A stretch of 64,000 bases of DNA from CALJFL01 sp047633055 (GTDB lineage Bacteria; Pseudomonadota; Gammaproteobacteria; Pseudomonadales; Halieaceae): assembly GCA_047633055.1 (NCBI GenBank), contig JBLIEI010000009.1, positions 16,743 to 80,742 on the forward strand, in the 5' to 3' direction. Below the pieces are notes generated by a model. It did not search any database, had not been told where the DNA came from, and worked only from the letters and a program-made list of their open reading frames with translations. This document shows positions 16,420-24,429 of the stretch, one piece after another. Each line of letters opens with the position of its first letter. The stretch's first letter is position 1. Made by a program: the position numbers and the translations under genes.

Positions 16420-16500
16420 GTCTAACGCATAAAATGTCGGCTCGGGCGGCGTATTGGCAGCTTAGTCTGTTATCGCTCGCCGCTGCTTGTGGCGTTAAGC
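16420..16500 (+). other. attC-like recombination site 6
   Basis: GTCTAAC at the left and GGCGTTAAGC at the right, 81 bp. GGCTCGGGCGGCG and CGCTCGCCGCTGC form the inner arms. This is one of the better matches in the array. Confidence 0.62.
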
Positions 16501-16547
16501 GTTTGATATTAACGTTCAATTTGTGCAATTGATAAGCAGGAATGTAG

Positions 16548-16715
16548 ATGGCCAAACCCAATTATTCTTTTGAGAAGCGACAGAAAGAGATTGCAAAGAA
16601 GAAAAAGAAAGAGGAAAAGCGCCTTAAAAAGGCCGAAGCTGGCAACAATGCAGCTGAAGATACTGAAACGTCAACAGATAGCGTCGATCCTGCTCCTACC
16701 GGTGATGGTAGTTAG
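16548..16715 (+). CDS. Lysine-rich 55-residue protein
   Basis: A short ORF (MAKPNYSFEKRQKEIAKKKK, then KEEKRLKKAE, then an acidic Ser/Thr tail ending TGDGS). The strongly basic helical first half followed by an acidic tail suggests nucleic-acid or ribosome contact, by inference only. Similar short KRQKE-IAKKKKKEEK proteins are common in gammaproteobacteria. It starts 47 bp after attC-like site 6 and 95 bp before the cold-shock gene. Confidence 0.6.
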   Translation: MAKPNYSFEKRQKEIAKKKKKEEKRLKKAEAGNNAAEDTETSTDSVDPAPTGDGS

Positions 16716-16809
16716 CGAGTCGACGTGAAGAAATTTACACCTCCACTTCGATCCGGTGAATTCGAATGTGGATAGATACAAATATTCACCACCAATTTGA
16801 GGAAGTAAC

Positions 16810-17016
16810 ATGAGTAAAGGTACTGTTAAGTGGTTCAATGCCGATAAAGGCTTTGGTTTTATTACACCCGAAGACGGCGGCAAAGACCTTTTTGTCCATC
16901 ATTCGGAAATACAGAGTGGCGGCGGTTTCGCAACACTCAATGACGGTCAAGCAGTCGAGTTTGAAGTAGGCCAGGGTCAAAAAGGCCCATGTGCAAACAA
17001 GGTTGTCCCGCTTTAA
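16810..17016 (+). CDS. CspA-family cold-shock protein
   Basis: 68-residue single cold-shock domain. RNP1 (KGFGFI) and RNP2 (DLFVHHS) are intact, with the WFNADKGFGFITPEDGGKD start of the OB fold. Binds single-stranded nucleic acid; family members act as RNA chaperones. A GAGGAAGTA ribosome site precedes the ATG, and a very stable hairpin lies 22 bp after the stop. Confidence 0.95.
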   Translation: MSKGTVKWFNADKGFGFITPEDGGKDLFVHHSEIQSGGGFATLNDGQAVEFEVGQGQKGPCANKVVPL

Positions 17017-17038
17017 GTAGCGATAAGTAAAAAGCTCA

Positions 17039-17077
17039 GACAACAGGGACAGCACTGATAGTGCTGTCCCTGTTGTC
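17039..17077. terminator. Long perfect hairpin after the cold-shock gene
   Basis: GACAACAGGGACAGCACT and its exact complement AGTGCTGTCCCTGTTGTC flank a three-base loop. It is followed by GGTTTTA, a short T-run. Most likely a transcription terminator, working in both directions. Confidence 0.7.
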
Positions 17078-17330
17078 GGTTTTATGGCTCATGGTGGAAC
17101 GTAAGTCCACTAGCAACATCAAAGATGCGTCTTGCTCCGTGCGAAATGTCCTACTCAATATACGGCAACCACCCTAATTTCCGCCATTGGTATGTTAATT
17201 ATGGCGCCGCGAATGACTGCATCCGCACCAATTTTGATGTGGTTAGTAGGTAATTCTGCTTCGAAGTAGATCCGAAATGCCTGAGAGATGCTAAAATATT
17301 AATATTGTGTGATTTTGCACCATAGCAAAC
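17078..17330. other. Non-coding stretch in the cassette region
   Basis: No gene with recognisable protein sequence is seen in either direction between the cold-shock terminator and the next attC-like site. It may hold a promoter or the remains of a lost cassette. Confidence 0.4.
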
Positions 17331-17400
17331 ACATCAATAATCGCTCCGCTTCGTTGCGCTGGGTCTTGCCTACGCTCGACCCTTGACGTGGGCGTTAACT
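17331..17400 (+). other. attC-like recombination site 7
   Basis: Right core GGCGTTAACT is clear; the left core ACATCAA is degenerate. CGCTTCGTTGCGC and GGGTC/GACCC (17361-17382) give the internal stems. 20 bp before the next gene. Confidence 0.5.
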
Positions 17401-17419
17401 TTTTGGAGATAACCTAATA

Positions 17420-17686
17420 ATGCTAGATAAAGTTGATATCATACGAGAATACCTGAACGATGTTAAAACGCGCTGTACCTACAATGCAGCGGCCCAAGCG
17501 ATAGGCGTTAAGCCAGCTGAGTTGAAAAAGCTGCTTGGTGATCGTACTCCAGAGAGTTCCTGGTTCGTAAACACAGGCGCTGGCGAGCCAGTAGGCTATT
17601 CTGATGAGGAAAAACATCCCGAGCTCTATAGAACAAATCGGATTATTAAGTCTGCAGAGGTTTTAACCAGGAACCTTGTTCTTTAG
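17420..17686 (+). CDS. Hypothetical cassette protein with HTH-like N-terminus
   Basis: 88 residues following attC-like site 7 with a GGAGATAA ribosome site. The N-terminus VKTRCTYNAAAQAIGVKPAEL has the spacing of a helix-turn-helix. The centre SSWFVNTGAGEPVGYSDEEKHPEL is a block I have seen in many small uncharacterised bacterial proteins (W-x-V-N-x-x-x-G-x-P-x-G-Y), but I know no function for it. Confidence 0.6.
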   Translation: MLDKVDIIREYLNDVKTRCTYNAAAQAIGVKPAELKKLLGDRTPESSWFVNTGAGEPVGYSDEEKHPELYRTNRIIKSAEVLTRNLVL

Positions 17687-17708
17687 ACCTTAGTAGGGCG
17701 TTCAATGT

Positions 17709-18110
17709 TTGCTACTTCGCGGTCTGACCGCTGAAAGTGCTGCTGCTACTTATGAAGTCAATGGCGCTTTGCACAATGTCGGGTCGTGCCACTGTTCGCG
17801 ATGCCGCAAGGCCTTTAGCGCGCAAGCTTCAATTTATGCGCTTGTAGATACTGAAGATGTTAAGTGGCTGTCTGGTGAAAACCTTCGCACATCCTATCTG
17901 AGTGAATCCGGCTTCGGTTTTCAGTTTTGCAACAGGAGTGGCTCTGCACTTTGCGGTATTTTTGATGGCGCTATTCACGGCGTTACTTTGGGTTGTATTA
18001 ATGGTGATCCGCTGGTGGGACTGGGTCGTCATATTTATGTTGGTTCAAAAGCGAGTTGGGAAACTATTCCCGAGGGTGTCCCACAGTATCTTGAGGGCGC
18101 GCCAGAGTAG
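17709..18110 (+). CDS. GFA-like protein with lost zinc ligands
   Basis: Resembles the GFA (glutathione-dependent formaldehyde-activating-like) zinc-binding family: YEVNGALHNVGSCHCSRCRK early, HIYVGSKASWETIPEG late. Two ligand sites are damaged. The usual N-terminal S-C-x-C-G is absent (the region reads MLLRGLTAESAAA). The usual F-C-x-x-C-G-S reads FCNRSGSAL, where one T-to-A change explains Cys to Ser. The protein may be decaying or its first codons may be frameshifted; an ATG at 17705 is out of frame. The family call is firm, activity doubtful. Confidence 0.65.
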   Translation: MLLRGLTAESAAATYEVNGALHNVGSCHCSRCRKAFSAQASIYALVDTEDVKWLSGENLRTSYLSESGFGFQFCNRSGSALCGIFDGAIHGVTLGCINGDPLVGLGRHIYVGSKASWETIPEGVPQYLEGAPE

Positions 18111-18202
18111 GACCCATACGCTACAGTGCATGTCCCCTGCGCCTCTCGCGCGTTGACGTGCACACGAGAGCGGCGCTGGACGCAGTTCATGAAGGGGGAA
18201 TA

Positions 18203-18538
18203 GTGTTGCCTGAACTGAAAACAATAGGTCTTTTTCTGATCACCGCATTAGCGGAGATTGTAGGCTGTTACCTGCCATATCTCTGGCTTCGCGAGGATAA
18301 GTCCGTCTTGCTCCTCGTGCCCGGTGCTTTGAGCCTGGTTGCCTTTGTGTGGTTGCTTTCCCTTCATCCAGCTGCTGCGGGCCGCGTTTACGCAGCCTAT
18401 GGAGGGGTGTATATTTTTATGGCTATTTTGTGGCTATGGTCCGTGGATGGCATACGCCCCACTGTATGGGATTTCATAGGAGCGTCTGTCGCCTTGCTTG
18501 GTATGGCAATTATCATGTTCGCACCACGTTCTCAGTAG
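18203..18538 (+). CDS. ynfA: YnfA/UPF0060 membrane protein
   Basis: 111 residues from the GTG at 18203, which follows GAAGGGGGA. Four membrane helices typical of the SMR-like YnfA family: LFLITALAEIVGCYLPYLWL, LLLVPGALSLVAFVWLL, AAYGGVYIFMAILWLW and IGASVALLGMAIIMF. The short loop signature HPAAAGRVYAAYGGVYI is diagnostic. Proposed small-multidrug-transporter relatives; the substrate is not established. Confidence 0.92.
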   Translation: MLPELKTIGLFLITALAEIVGCYLPYLWLREDKSVLLLVPGALSLVAFVWLLSLHPAAAGRVYAAYGGVYIFMAILWLWSVDGIRPTVWDFIGASVALLGMAIIMFAPRSQ

Positions 18539-18569
18539 CAAAATACTACAAATAGGTTGGAGGCTGATC

Positions 18570-18812
18570 GTGAAGAAGCTCAAGAATGAGAAAGAATTGG
18601 TGCGCAAGGCAATAGAGCTTGGCATGGCCTATGGAGAGGAGCGTGGTGTCGTGGAATTTGAACCTACCGATTCTGTGACCGCGCGCCTCGAATATATCTA
18701 TCGATTACTGGTGCACGATAAAGTGATTCAGCCAATGCCAGAAATGCAGATATCGCAGAAATCTATCCGGCACAGGATGGCGATCTGGGCGTCGAAACAT
18801 CCGGGGAAGTGA
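18570..18812 (+). CDS. DUF5062-type small protein
   Basis: 80 residues, starting at GTG 18570 after TTGGAGG. Sequence: MKKLKNEKELVRKAIELGMA, then EFEPTDSVTARLEYIYRLLV, then IRHRMAIWASKHPGK. It matches DUF5062 proteins of Vibrio and Shewanella as I recall them. Function unknown, cytoplasmic, largely helical. Confidence 0.75.
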   Translation: MKKLKNEKELVRKAIELGMAYGEERGVVEFEPTDSVTARLEYIYRLLVHDKVIQPMPEMQISQKSIRHRMAIWASKHPGK

Positions 18813-18878
18813 GCGCTATTTCGATATTCAACTGAACCGCCAGCGCCGTGACACTGCCCGAGATAAATTGGACTTGAT

Positions 18879-19160
18879 ATGAAAGCAATATGGAAAGATC
18901 AGATTGTCGCTGTAAGCGATGATACCGTTATCGTGGAAGGTAACCACTATTTCCCGGTCTCCAGCCTGAACAAGGCGTTTTTTAGCCCCAGCGAAACCAG
19001 AACGCATTGCCCCTGGAAAGGTGACGCCAGTTACTACTCACTTATTGTAGATGGCGACGAGAATGAGGATGCCGCTTGGTATTATGCTGAGCCTAAGGAT
19101 GCGGCTGCCGAAACTAAAGATCGCGTTGCGTTTTGGCGAGGAGTAGCGATTGTTGAGTAA
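18879..19160 (+). CDS. DUF427 domain protein
   Basis: 93 residues with the whole DUF427 core: MKAIWKDQIVAVSDDTVIVE, then GNHYFP, then THCPWKGDASYYSL, then AAWYYAEPKDAA and the terminal KDRVAFWRG. The family is a small beta-rich domain of unknown function. Its stop overlaps the start of the next gene by 11 bases, so the two are probably co-translated. Confidence 0.9.
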   Translation: MKAIWKDQIVAVSDDTVIVEGNHYFPVSSLNKAFFSPSETRTHCPWKGDASYYSLIVDGDENEDAAWYYAEPKDAAAETKDRVAFWRGVAIVE

Positions 19161-19539
19161 AACGCGGTCTTGTCGTCCTGTCATTTTTGGCCTTTTTTTA
19201 CTGGCGTTCGTTATGCCTGCTATCGGGGCCGGGCTTGCAGAAGAGGTTGATCCGGTAGACGTCTCGCCCAAACAATTCAAAATCGACTTTGAAAACGACC
19301 ATGTCCGCATTGTGAGCTATCACCTGCGACCCGGGGAGAGCGACAACTGGCACACTCATCCGGCTAAGGTGTCGGTGATTACCGGTGGTGGTTTATTACG
19401 CATTACCACAGCTGACGGGGAATCCTTTGAGGTCATTGAAGAGGCAGGTGCCGCCTCCTGGATGCCTGCCTTGGGTCGGCACTTTGCCGAGAATGTCGGT
19501 GATACTATGGTTAACATTGTGCTGGTGGAGATCAAATAG
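19150..19539 (+). CDS. Secreted cupin-domain protein
   Basis: 129 residues starting at TTG 19150 (an internal ATG at about 19213 would remove most of the signal peptide). The N-terminus is basic then hydrophobic (RPVIFGLFLLAFVMPAIGAG), a signal peptide. The mature part is one cupin: NWHTHPAKVSVITGGGLLRI gives two His and WMPALGRHFAEN another. Periplasmic, metal-binding, substrate unknown. Confidence 0.75.
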   Translation: MLSKTRSCRPVIFGLFLLAFVMPAIGAGLAEEVDPVDVSPKQFKIDFENDHVRIVSYHLRPGESDNWHTHPAKVSVITGGGLLRITTADGESFEVIEEAGAASWMPALGRHFAENVGDTMVNIVLVEIK

Positions 19540-19633
19540 GCCGCACAGTAGGAGGGGGCTAGAAGCGGTTGTGACCGGTCTCAGAGCAAGGCAAAAGACG
19601 TCGCAGCTAAACTAAATTACTGAAACGGTTAGT

Positions 19634-20668
19634 ATGAAAACTGAATTACTGGGTACCCAACTACCGATTATTCAAGCGCCAATGGCGGGCGTGCAAGGTC
19701 CCGAACTGGCGGCTGCTGTATCCAATGCCGGCGGCCTTGGTTCATTGCCTTGCGCGATGATTGATAGCGAGGCCCTGGAAGTCGCGCTGACAAAACTGCA
19801 GGTACTGACGAACAAACCCTACAACGTAAACTTTTTTTGCCATCAACACGTTGATCCGGCTGTCGGGCAACTCAGCGCATGGTCAGAAACACTGGCGCCG
19901 TATTTCAAAGAGCTGCAAGTTGCACCACCTGCTGCCAGTAGCTCGAGTTCTCGCGCGCCCTTCAACGAGACATCACTGGCAGTGTTGGAGCGCTTTTGTC
20001 CCGCTGTTGTCAGCTTTCATTTTGGTCTACCGGAAGCCGCTGCGGTTAAGGCGATACAGTCCTGGGGCGGTCGGGTGATTGCTACCGCAACAACGCTTGC
20101 CGAGGCGCGCTGGCTGCAGGAACATGGTGCCGATGGAATTATCGCTCAGGGTCTCGAAGCCGGAGGCCATCGCGGCAGCTTTCTCACCGACGATATGACC
20201 ACGCAAGTTAGTACCTTTGCGCTGGTGCCGCAAATCTGCGCGGCGGTAGAGCTGCCGGTGATTGCTGCCGGTGGTATTGCCACTGCGGCTGGTGTGTCAG
20301 CGGCACTGAGACTGGGTGCCGCTGCGGTGCAGGTTGGCACTGCGTTTTTACTCTGTGATGAGGCCGCGACCAGTCCTTTACACCGCACCGCACTTAAAAG
20401 CGATGCCGCTAGACATACGGCCCTAACCAATGTTTTCACCGGGCGTCCGGCCCGGAGTATAGTTAATCGCCTGATCCGTGAGGTGGGCCCTTTTGCGCAG
20501 GCTGCTCCGGTGTTTCCGGCCGCAGCAATGGCCGTGTCAGCACTGCGTAGCGCTGCTGAACCTCTAGGCTCCACCGATTTTACGCCTCTATGGAGCGGCC
20601 AGAATGCCAGTGCCTGTCGGGAGGTTCCGGCAGCTGTGCTACTAAGCCAACTGGCAGAAGGGCTTTAG
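19634..20668 (+). CDS. Nitronate monooxygenase-like FMN protein
   Basis: 344-residue TIM-barrel flavoprotein of the NPD (2-nitropropane dioxygenase) family. It oxidises alkyl nitronates such as propionate 3-nitronate in characterised members. Visible landmarks: IQAPMAGVQGPELAAAVSNAGG at the N-terminus, GLEAGGHRGSF (FMN phosphate/active-site His loop) near residue 173, and VIAAGGIATAAGVSAALRLG, the second FMN phosphate-binding loop. Its 3' end overlaps the end of convergent imuB by four bases. No attC-like sequence adjoins it, so the cassette-like region ends before here. Confidence 0.85.
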   Translation: MKTELLGTQLPIIQAPMAGVQGPELAAAVSNAGGLGSLPCAMIDSEALEVALTKLQVLTNKPYNVNFFCHQHVDPAVGQLSAWSETLAPYFKELQVAPPAASSSSSRAPFNETSLAVLERFCPAVVSFHFGLPEAAAVKAIQSWGGRVIATATTLAEARWLQEHGADGIIAQGLEAGGHRGSFLTDDMTTQVSTFALVPQICAAVELPVIAAGGIATAAGVSAALRLGAAAVQVGTAFLLCDEAATSPLHRTALKSDAARHTALTNVFTGRPARSIVNRLIREVGPFAQAAPVFPAAAMAVSALRSAAEPLGSTDFTPLWSGQNASACREVPAAVLLSQLAEGL

Positions 20669-22104
20669 GCAAAGATCCCATGAATGTGCCATTGTCTGGC
20701 CATTCGATCCCGAAATATCCAGTAGTACTGACCATTGGCATCTTCCGCCACATAATAATCTCGGCTGACAGGATCAGCCCACCAGTTATCCTCGATGCGT
20801 TCCGGGCCGTAAATGAGTCGCAGAGCACCGTTCCAATAAAGCTGTGAGCCCCGCTGGTCCAGCCGTTGTGGCTTGGGCATTAACCAAAAAGGTCGCTGGG
20901 CGCAGTCCGGAGCGATATTGACTTGGTCGCTTGAATCGTCGCTGCCAGCCCGAGAAAACTTGTGAACGGCGTATTCCGGCAGGTGTTCATCGCGACAGCC
21001 CACCTTGGCGATGGCCTGTAGACCCAGACGGTTGCGCAGGCGATCCAGTAAGCTGTCCATGGGCTCCCGCTGAGCATTGGGGCAAAACAGATCAGCGCTC
21101 TCCAGCTGGTTGGGTTGTAATTGCTCACAATTTAGCATCAGGCCTTCCACGCCAATTTTTAATTGCTGGCGCTCCATATGGATACGCGTCAGGGCATACC
21201 AGCTTCGCCAGTCGCTGTGACTGCTGGTGCTGCGCACCGTCATGCTGTGCAAGCTGCGGTCTACGCCGATAAATTGCCAACATATTCCGCTCGTTCGAAG
21301 CTGGGTGTTACGCAGGAAGCGGCAGAGGGCTTGCAGCAGTAATTCCACTGCAGGTTGTAGCTCGTCGTTGGCCTTGACCTCGTAGCCGAACCAATAGGCA
21401 TCACTGAAGGTGGCCGGCGGTTGATAGTCTGGCTGTAAATCCTCCCGCTTGCCTAATAGTTGTTGCAGGAAATGGGTAAATTCTTGACCACAGCGTCGCC
21501 CCAGCGCCTGAGTAGGCAGATTCAGTACATCGCCCAGAGTGTGTAAGCCGGCGCGGCGTAAGGAGTCGACCGTACGGGAAAATTCGTCTAGCAACTGGAG
21601 CGGCAGGGGTGCCAACCGTTGCTCTAATGACCGGTCAATTGCCATGGCGTCTACTTCGGCCGCGAAAGACAATAGCCAGGCGGCTTTTGGCGTTGGTGCC
21701 AAACCGTATTGAGCAAAATAGCCACGGCTGCTGATACCCGCGGCAACCTCAGCCAACAGCGTATCAAGCCCTCGGTAGAGGTTGAGGCAGCTGCCAATTT
21801 CAAGTTGCAGGCAATCCTCCCGCCAGGTGTACAGGCTGGGGCTGATGCTGTAGGCCCAACAGCACAGTTGCTGCAGGCAGCGCTGTTCAGCGGCCGTGTC
21901 TCGCTCCAGTAGTTGCACCGCCTGGGACTCGGCCAATGCCCGCACTGTGGCGGTGCCCATGCCTTGCTCGATACCAAGCGTGGCGGCGCTGTCGTTGGCC
22001 CTTATCACCCGCTGCTGGGCAAGCACCACTATAGGTTGGTCTTCAGAGCGATTCAGGCACTGCAGGGGCAGTTGGCTGAAGCGCAGGCATAACCACAGGC
22101 TCAT
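20665..22104 (-). CDS. imuB: Y-family polymerase-like mutasome protein ImuB
   Basis: 479 residues. ImuB is a Y-family polymerase homologue without catalytic activity that bridges the beta clamp, ImuA and DnaE2. The N-terminus LCLRFSQLPLQCLNRS lacks the catalytic acidic residues of active Y-family enzymes (normally F-x-D-x-D), as expected for ImuB. The little-finger region and the C-terminal YYVAEDANGQYYWIFRDR block follow. It starts 67 bp downstream of a LexA box and overlaps the convergent nitronate monooxygenase at its 3' end. Confidence 0.92.
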   Translation of the reverse strand: MSLWLCLRFSQLPLQCLNRSEDQPIVVLAQQRVIRANDSAATLGIEQGMGTATVRALAESQAVQLLERDTAAEQRCLQQLCCWAYSISPSLYTWREDCLQLEIGSCLNLYRGLDTLLAEVAAGISSRGYFAQYGLAPTPKAAWLLSFAAEVDAMAIDRSLEQRLAPLPLQLLDEFSRTVDSLRRAGLHTLGDVLNLPTQALGRRCGQEFTHFLQQLLGKREDLQPDYQPPATFSDAYWFGYEVKANDELQPAVELLLQALCRFLRNTQLRTSGICWQFIGVDRSLHSMTVRSTSSHSDWRSWYALTRIHMERQQLKIGVEGLMLNCEQLQPNQLESADLFCPNAQREPMDSLLDRLRNRLGLQAIAKVGCRDEHLPEYAVHKFSRAGSDDSSDQVNIAPDCAQRPFWLMPKPQRLDQRGSQLYWNGALRLIYGPERIEDNWWADPVSRDYYVAEDANGQYYWIFRDRMARQWHIHGIFA

Positions 22105-22171
22105 GGGTTACCCCCGGCGCCATGGGCGTGGGCATGGAAAAGCAGCGAGTAGTAATGATAGTTTAATAGTA

Positions 22172-22187
22172 CTGTACATATATACAG
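22172..22187. promoter_or_regulatory. LexA box of imuB
   Basis: CTGTACATATATACAG, a perfect CTGT-N8-ACAG palindrome. It lies upstream of imuB and in the divergent region shared with the DUF885 gene, 137 bp from that start. Confidence 0.9.
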
Positions 22188-22323
22188 TATTAGCGAAGTG
22201 CTACCCATTGTCCATGAGATTAGTTCATAGTGGATATTGCCGCCCGCTTACGCCATCATTCGCGTCCGCCGCGTGGGCCCCTTGATTGCCAGACACCCTA
22301 TTACTTGCCCAAAGAGGTGCCAG

Positions 22324-24183
22324 ATGAATCGCACACCCAAATTACTCGCACTCTTGTGTGCTGGCGCTTTGATATTGACCGCCTGCTCCAAAGAAGACGC
22401 AGTAAAAATACCCGCTACCGCCGGAATTGAATCTGCGGCAATGCCTGCGCTTCAGCAAACAGCAACGGTCAAGTTCCGCGTCTTTCTTGATGAGAACTAT
22501 GCCGTCGATATGGCGCGTTACCCTTACAGTGCCAGTTATCGGGGCGACAAATCCCAGCACGATAAGTGGAATTCTGAGGCCGAATCCTTCCTGCAGGAAA
22601 GCCGTGAGATCGATGAGGCCAGGTTGGCGCAGCTGGCCGCTTTTGATATGCAGGACCTGGAGGGCTCGTTGGCTCTGTCCATGGAACTGTATCAACTTGA
22701 CCTTGAGCGCAACCTGTCCAGCGACAATTTTCGCCACCACCATCCGATAATTACCCAGCATCGTGGCCCCCATACCTCAATGGTCAGTAATCTCATTAAC
22801 ATTCACCAAGTGAACGATGTTGCCGACGCCGAAGCTTACATCGGTCGTCTTGAAAAGGTCGGTATCTGGTTCGATCAGGTCATCGAACAGATGCGAATTC
22901 GGCAGCAAAAGAGCTTTCTACTGGCGAACTGGCAATACCCTAAAATTATTCAGGCTTCACAGAATGTGATTGTCGGTGCGCCCTATGATAAGTCCGGACA
23001 GGATTCTTCTTTGTGGGCAGATATTCAGGAAAAAATCGCTGCTCTGAATATAGCTCCTGAACAACAGGAGCAGCTATTACAACCTGCCCGCGCTGCCTTA
23101 CTGAATGTTGTTAAGCCGGCCTACGAGCGTTTGATTGCAGAGCTGGAGCTGCAGTCGGCACTGGCCTCCGATGCCGATGGCGTGTGGAAGTTCGATAATG
23201 GCGACGCTTTTTATGCTGAACTGTTGCGGTGGTACACCACCACAGATTTGTCAGCTGAGGAAGTCCACAACATTGGTTTGCGTGAAGTGGAGCGGATTCA
23301 CGGTGAGATGCAAGCCATCATGGATCAAGTTGAATTTAAAGGTTCACTCGCCGACTTCTTCCTCTTTATTAGGGAAGAACCCCGTTTTTATTATCCGGAT
23401 ACCGATGAAGGAAAGGCGCAATATCTTGCTGAGGCTGTTCGTCTGATTGATGTGATACGCGAAGATTTACCGACTGTTTTTGGTTTGCTGCCGAAGGCAG
23501 AGCTGGTGGTTAAGCGCGTCGAATCCTTTCGCGAGCAATCTGCGGGAACCGCATTTTACAATGGCCCGCCGGCAGATGGATCGCGCCCGGGTATTTACTA
23601 TGCCAACCTGTATCGCATGAGTGATATGCCGAAGTATAAAATGGAGGCGCTGGCCTATCATGAGGGCGTGCCGGGTCATCATATGCAGCGTGCGATTAGT
23701 GCGGAGCTCACCGCAGTCCCGGATTTTCAGAAGTACATTGGCTTTACCGCGTACACCGAGGGTTGGGGGCTTTACTCCGAGCTGCTCGCCAAGGATATGG
23801 GTTACTACACCGATCCCTATGCCGATTTTGGCCGTTTGACCATGGAGCTGTGGCGCGGCTGTCGTCTGGTCGTTGATACGGGTATCCACAGCAAACGCTG
23901 GACTCGCAAGGCAGCTATTGATTATCTGGTTGAGAATACGCCGAGTGCGGTGACAGAAGCGACCAAGGCCATTGAGCGTTATATTGCCATGCCGGGACAG
24001 GCTACGGCCTACATGATTGGCAAGATGAAAATTCTCGAATTGCGTGAGAAAGCGCGAGCAGAGCTGGGCGAAGACTTCGATATACGCCAATTTCACGATA
24101 TAGTGCTCAAAGATGGTGCAGTGCCGCTGAGCATTCTTGAGCGGAAAATTGACGAAATGATCGCTGAGGTGAAATCCGCCTAG
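22324..24183 (+). CDS. DUF885 zinc-hydrolase-like lipoprotein
   Basis: 619 residues. The N-terminus MNRTPKLLALLCAGALILTA followed by Cys is a lipoprotein signal with an LTAC lipobox, so the protein is probably anchored in the outer membrane or periplasmic face. The C-terminal half holds the DUF885 signature YHEGVPGHHMQ, a gluzincin-type metal site, and a later downstream Glu region (YTEGWGLYSELLAKDMG). DUF885 proteins are predicted peptidases. The ATG at 22324 is preferred over the longer open frame because of the lipobox and AGGTGCC upstream. Confidence 0.88.
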   Translation: MNRTPKLLALLCAGALILTACSKEDAVKIPATAGIESAAMPALQQTATVKFRVFLDENYAVDMARYPYSASYRGDKSQHDKWNSEAESFLQESREIDEARLAQLAAFDMQDLEGSLALSMELYQLDLERNLSSDNFRHHHPIITQHRGPHTSMVSNLINIHQVNDVADAEAYIGRLEKVGIWFDQVIEQMRIRQQKSFLLANWQYPKIIQASQNVIVGAPYDKSGQDSSLWADIQEKIAALNIAPEQQEQLLQPARAALLNVVKPAYERLIAELELQSALASDADGVWKFDNGDAFYAELLRWYTTTDLSAEEVHNIGLREVERIHGEMQAIMDQVEFKGSLADFFLFIREEPRFYYPDTDEGKAQYLAEAVRLIDVIREDLPTVFGLLPKAELVVKRVESFREQSAGTAFYNGPPADGSRPGIYYANLYRMSDMPKYKMEALAYHEGVPGHHMQRAISAELTAVPDFQKYIGFTAYTEGWGLYSELLAKDMGYYTDPYADFGRLTMELWRGCRLVVDTGIHSKRWTRKAAIDYLVENTPSAVTEATKAIERYIAMPGQATAYMIGKMKILELREKARAELGEDFDIRQFHDIVLKDGAVPLSILERKIDEMIAEVKSA

Positions 24184-24386
24184 ACCCCTGTGTTCTCCAG
24201 TAGGTAAGTAATAATCACCTTGATCAGAAATCCCAGGATGCCCATGGTCAGGCCTGCGTAGAGGATTACAGTGCCAAACTTGCCAGCATGGCTGCGCTTG
24301 GCCAGGTCCCAGACGATAAAAAACATAAACAGAATGAGCGCGCCTACACCCAAAGTAACACCGTAATCGGAGAGCTACTTATCCAT
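24180..24386 (-). pseudogene. DUF2788 protein with early in-frame stop
   Basis: The minus strand encodes a typical DUF2788 two-helix membrane protein: LILFMFFIVWDLAKRSHAGK, then FGTVILYAGLTMGILGF and IKVIITYLLENTG. The natural-looking ATG at 24386 is followed three codons later by TAG (24375-24377). A TTG at 24353 could start a shortened form missing the N-terminal part of the first helix. Its stop overlaps that of the convergent DUF885 gene. Either a recent nonsense mutation, or a non-standard start is used. Confidence 0.6.
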
Positions 24387-24429
24387 ATTGGCGTAGACTC
24401 GTACTGCTGGCAGGCCTGGCGATCAGCTC

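Noticed and set aside
18125..18200. Hairpin-rich stretch between the GFA-like gene and ynfA resembling an attC
   Set aside because: GCGCCTCTCG and CGAGAGCGGCGC pair, but neither end has an acceptable attC core.
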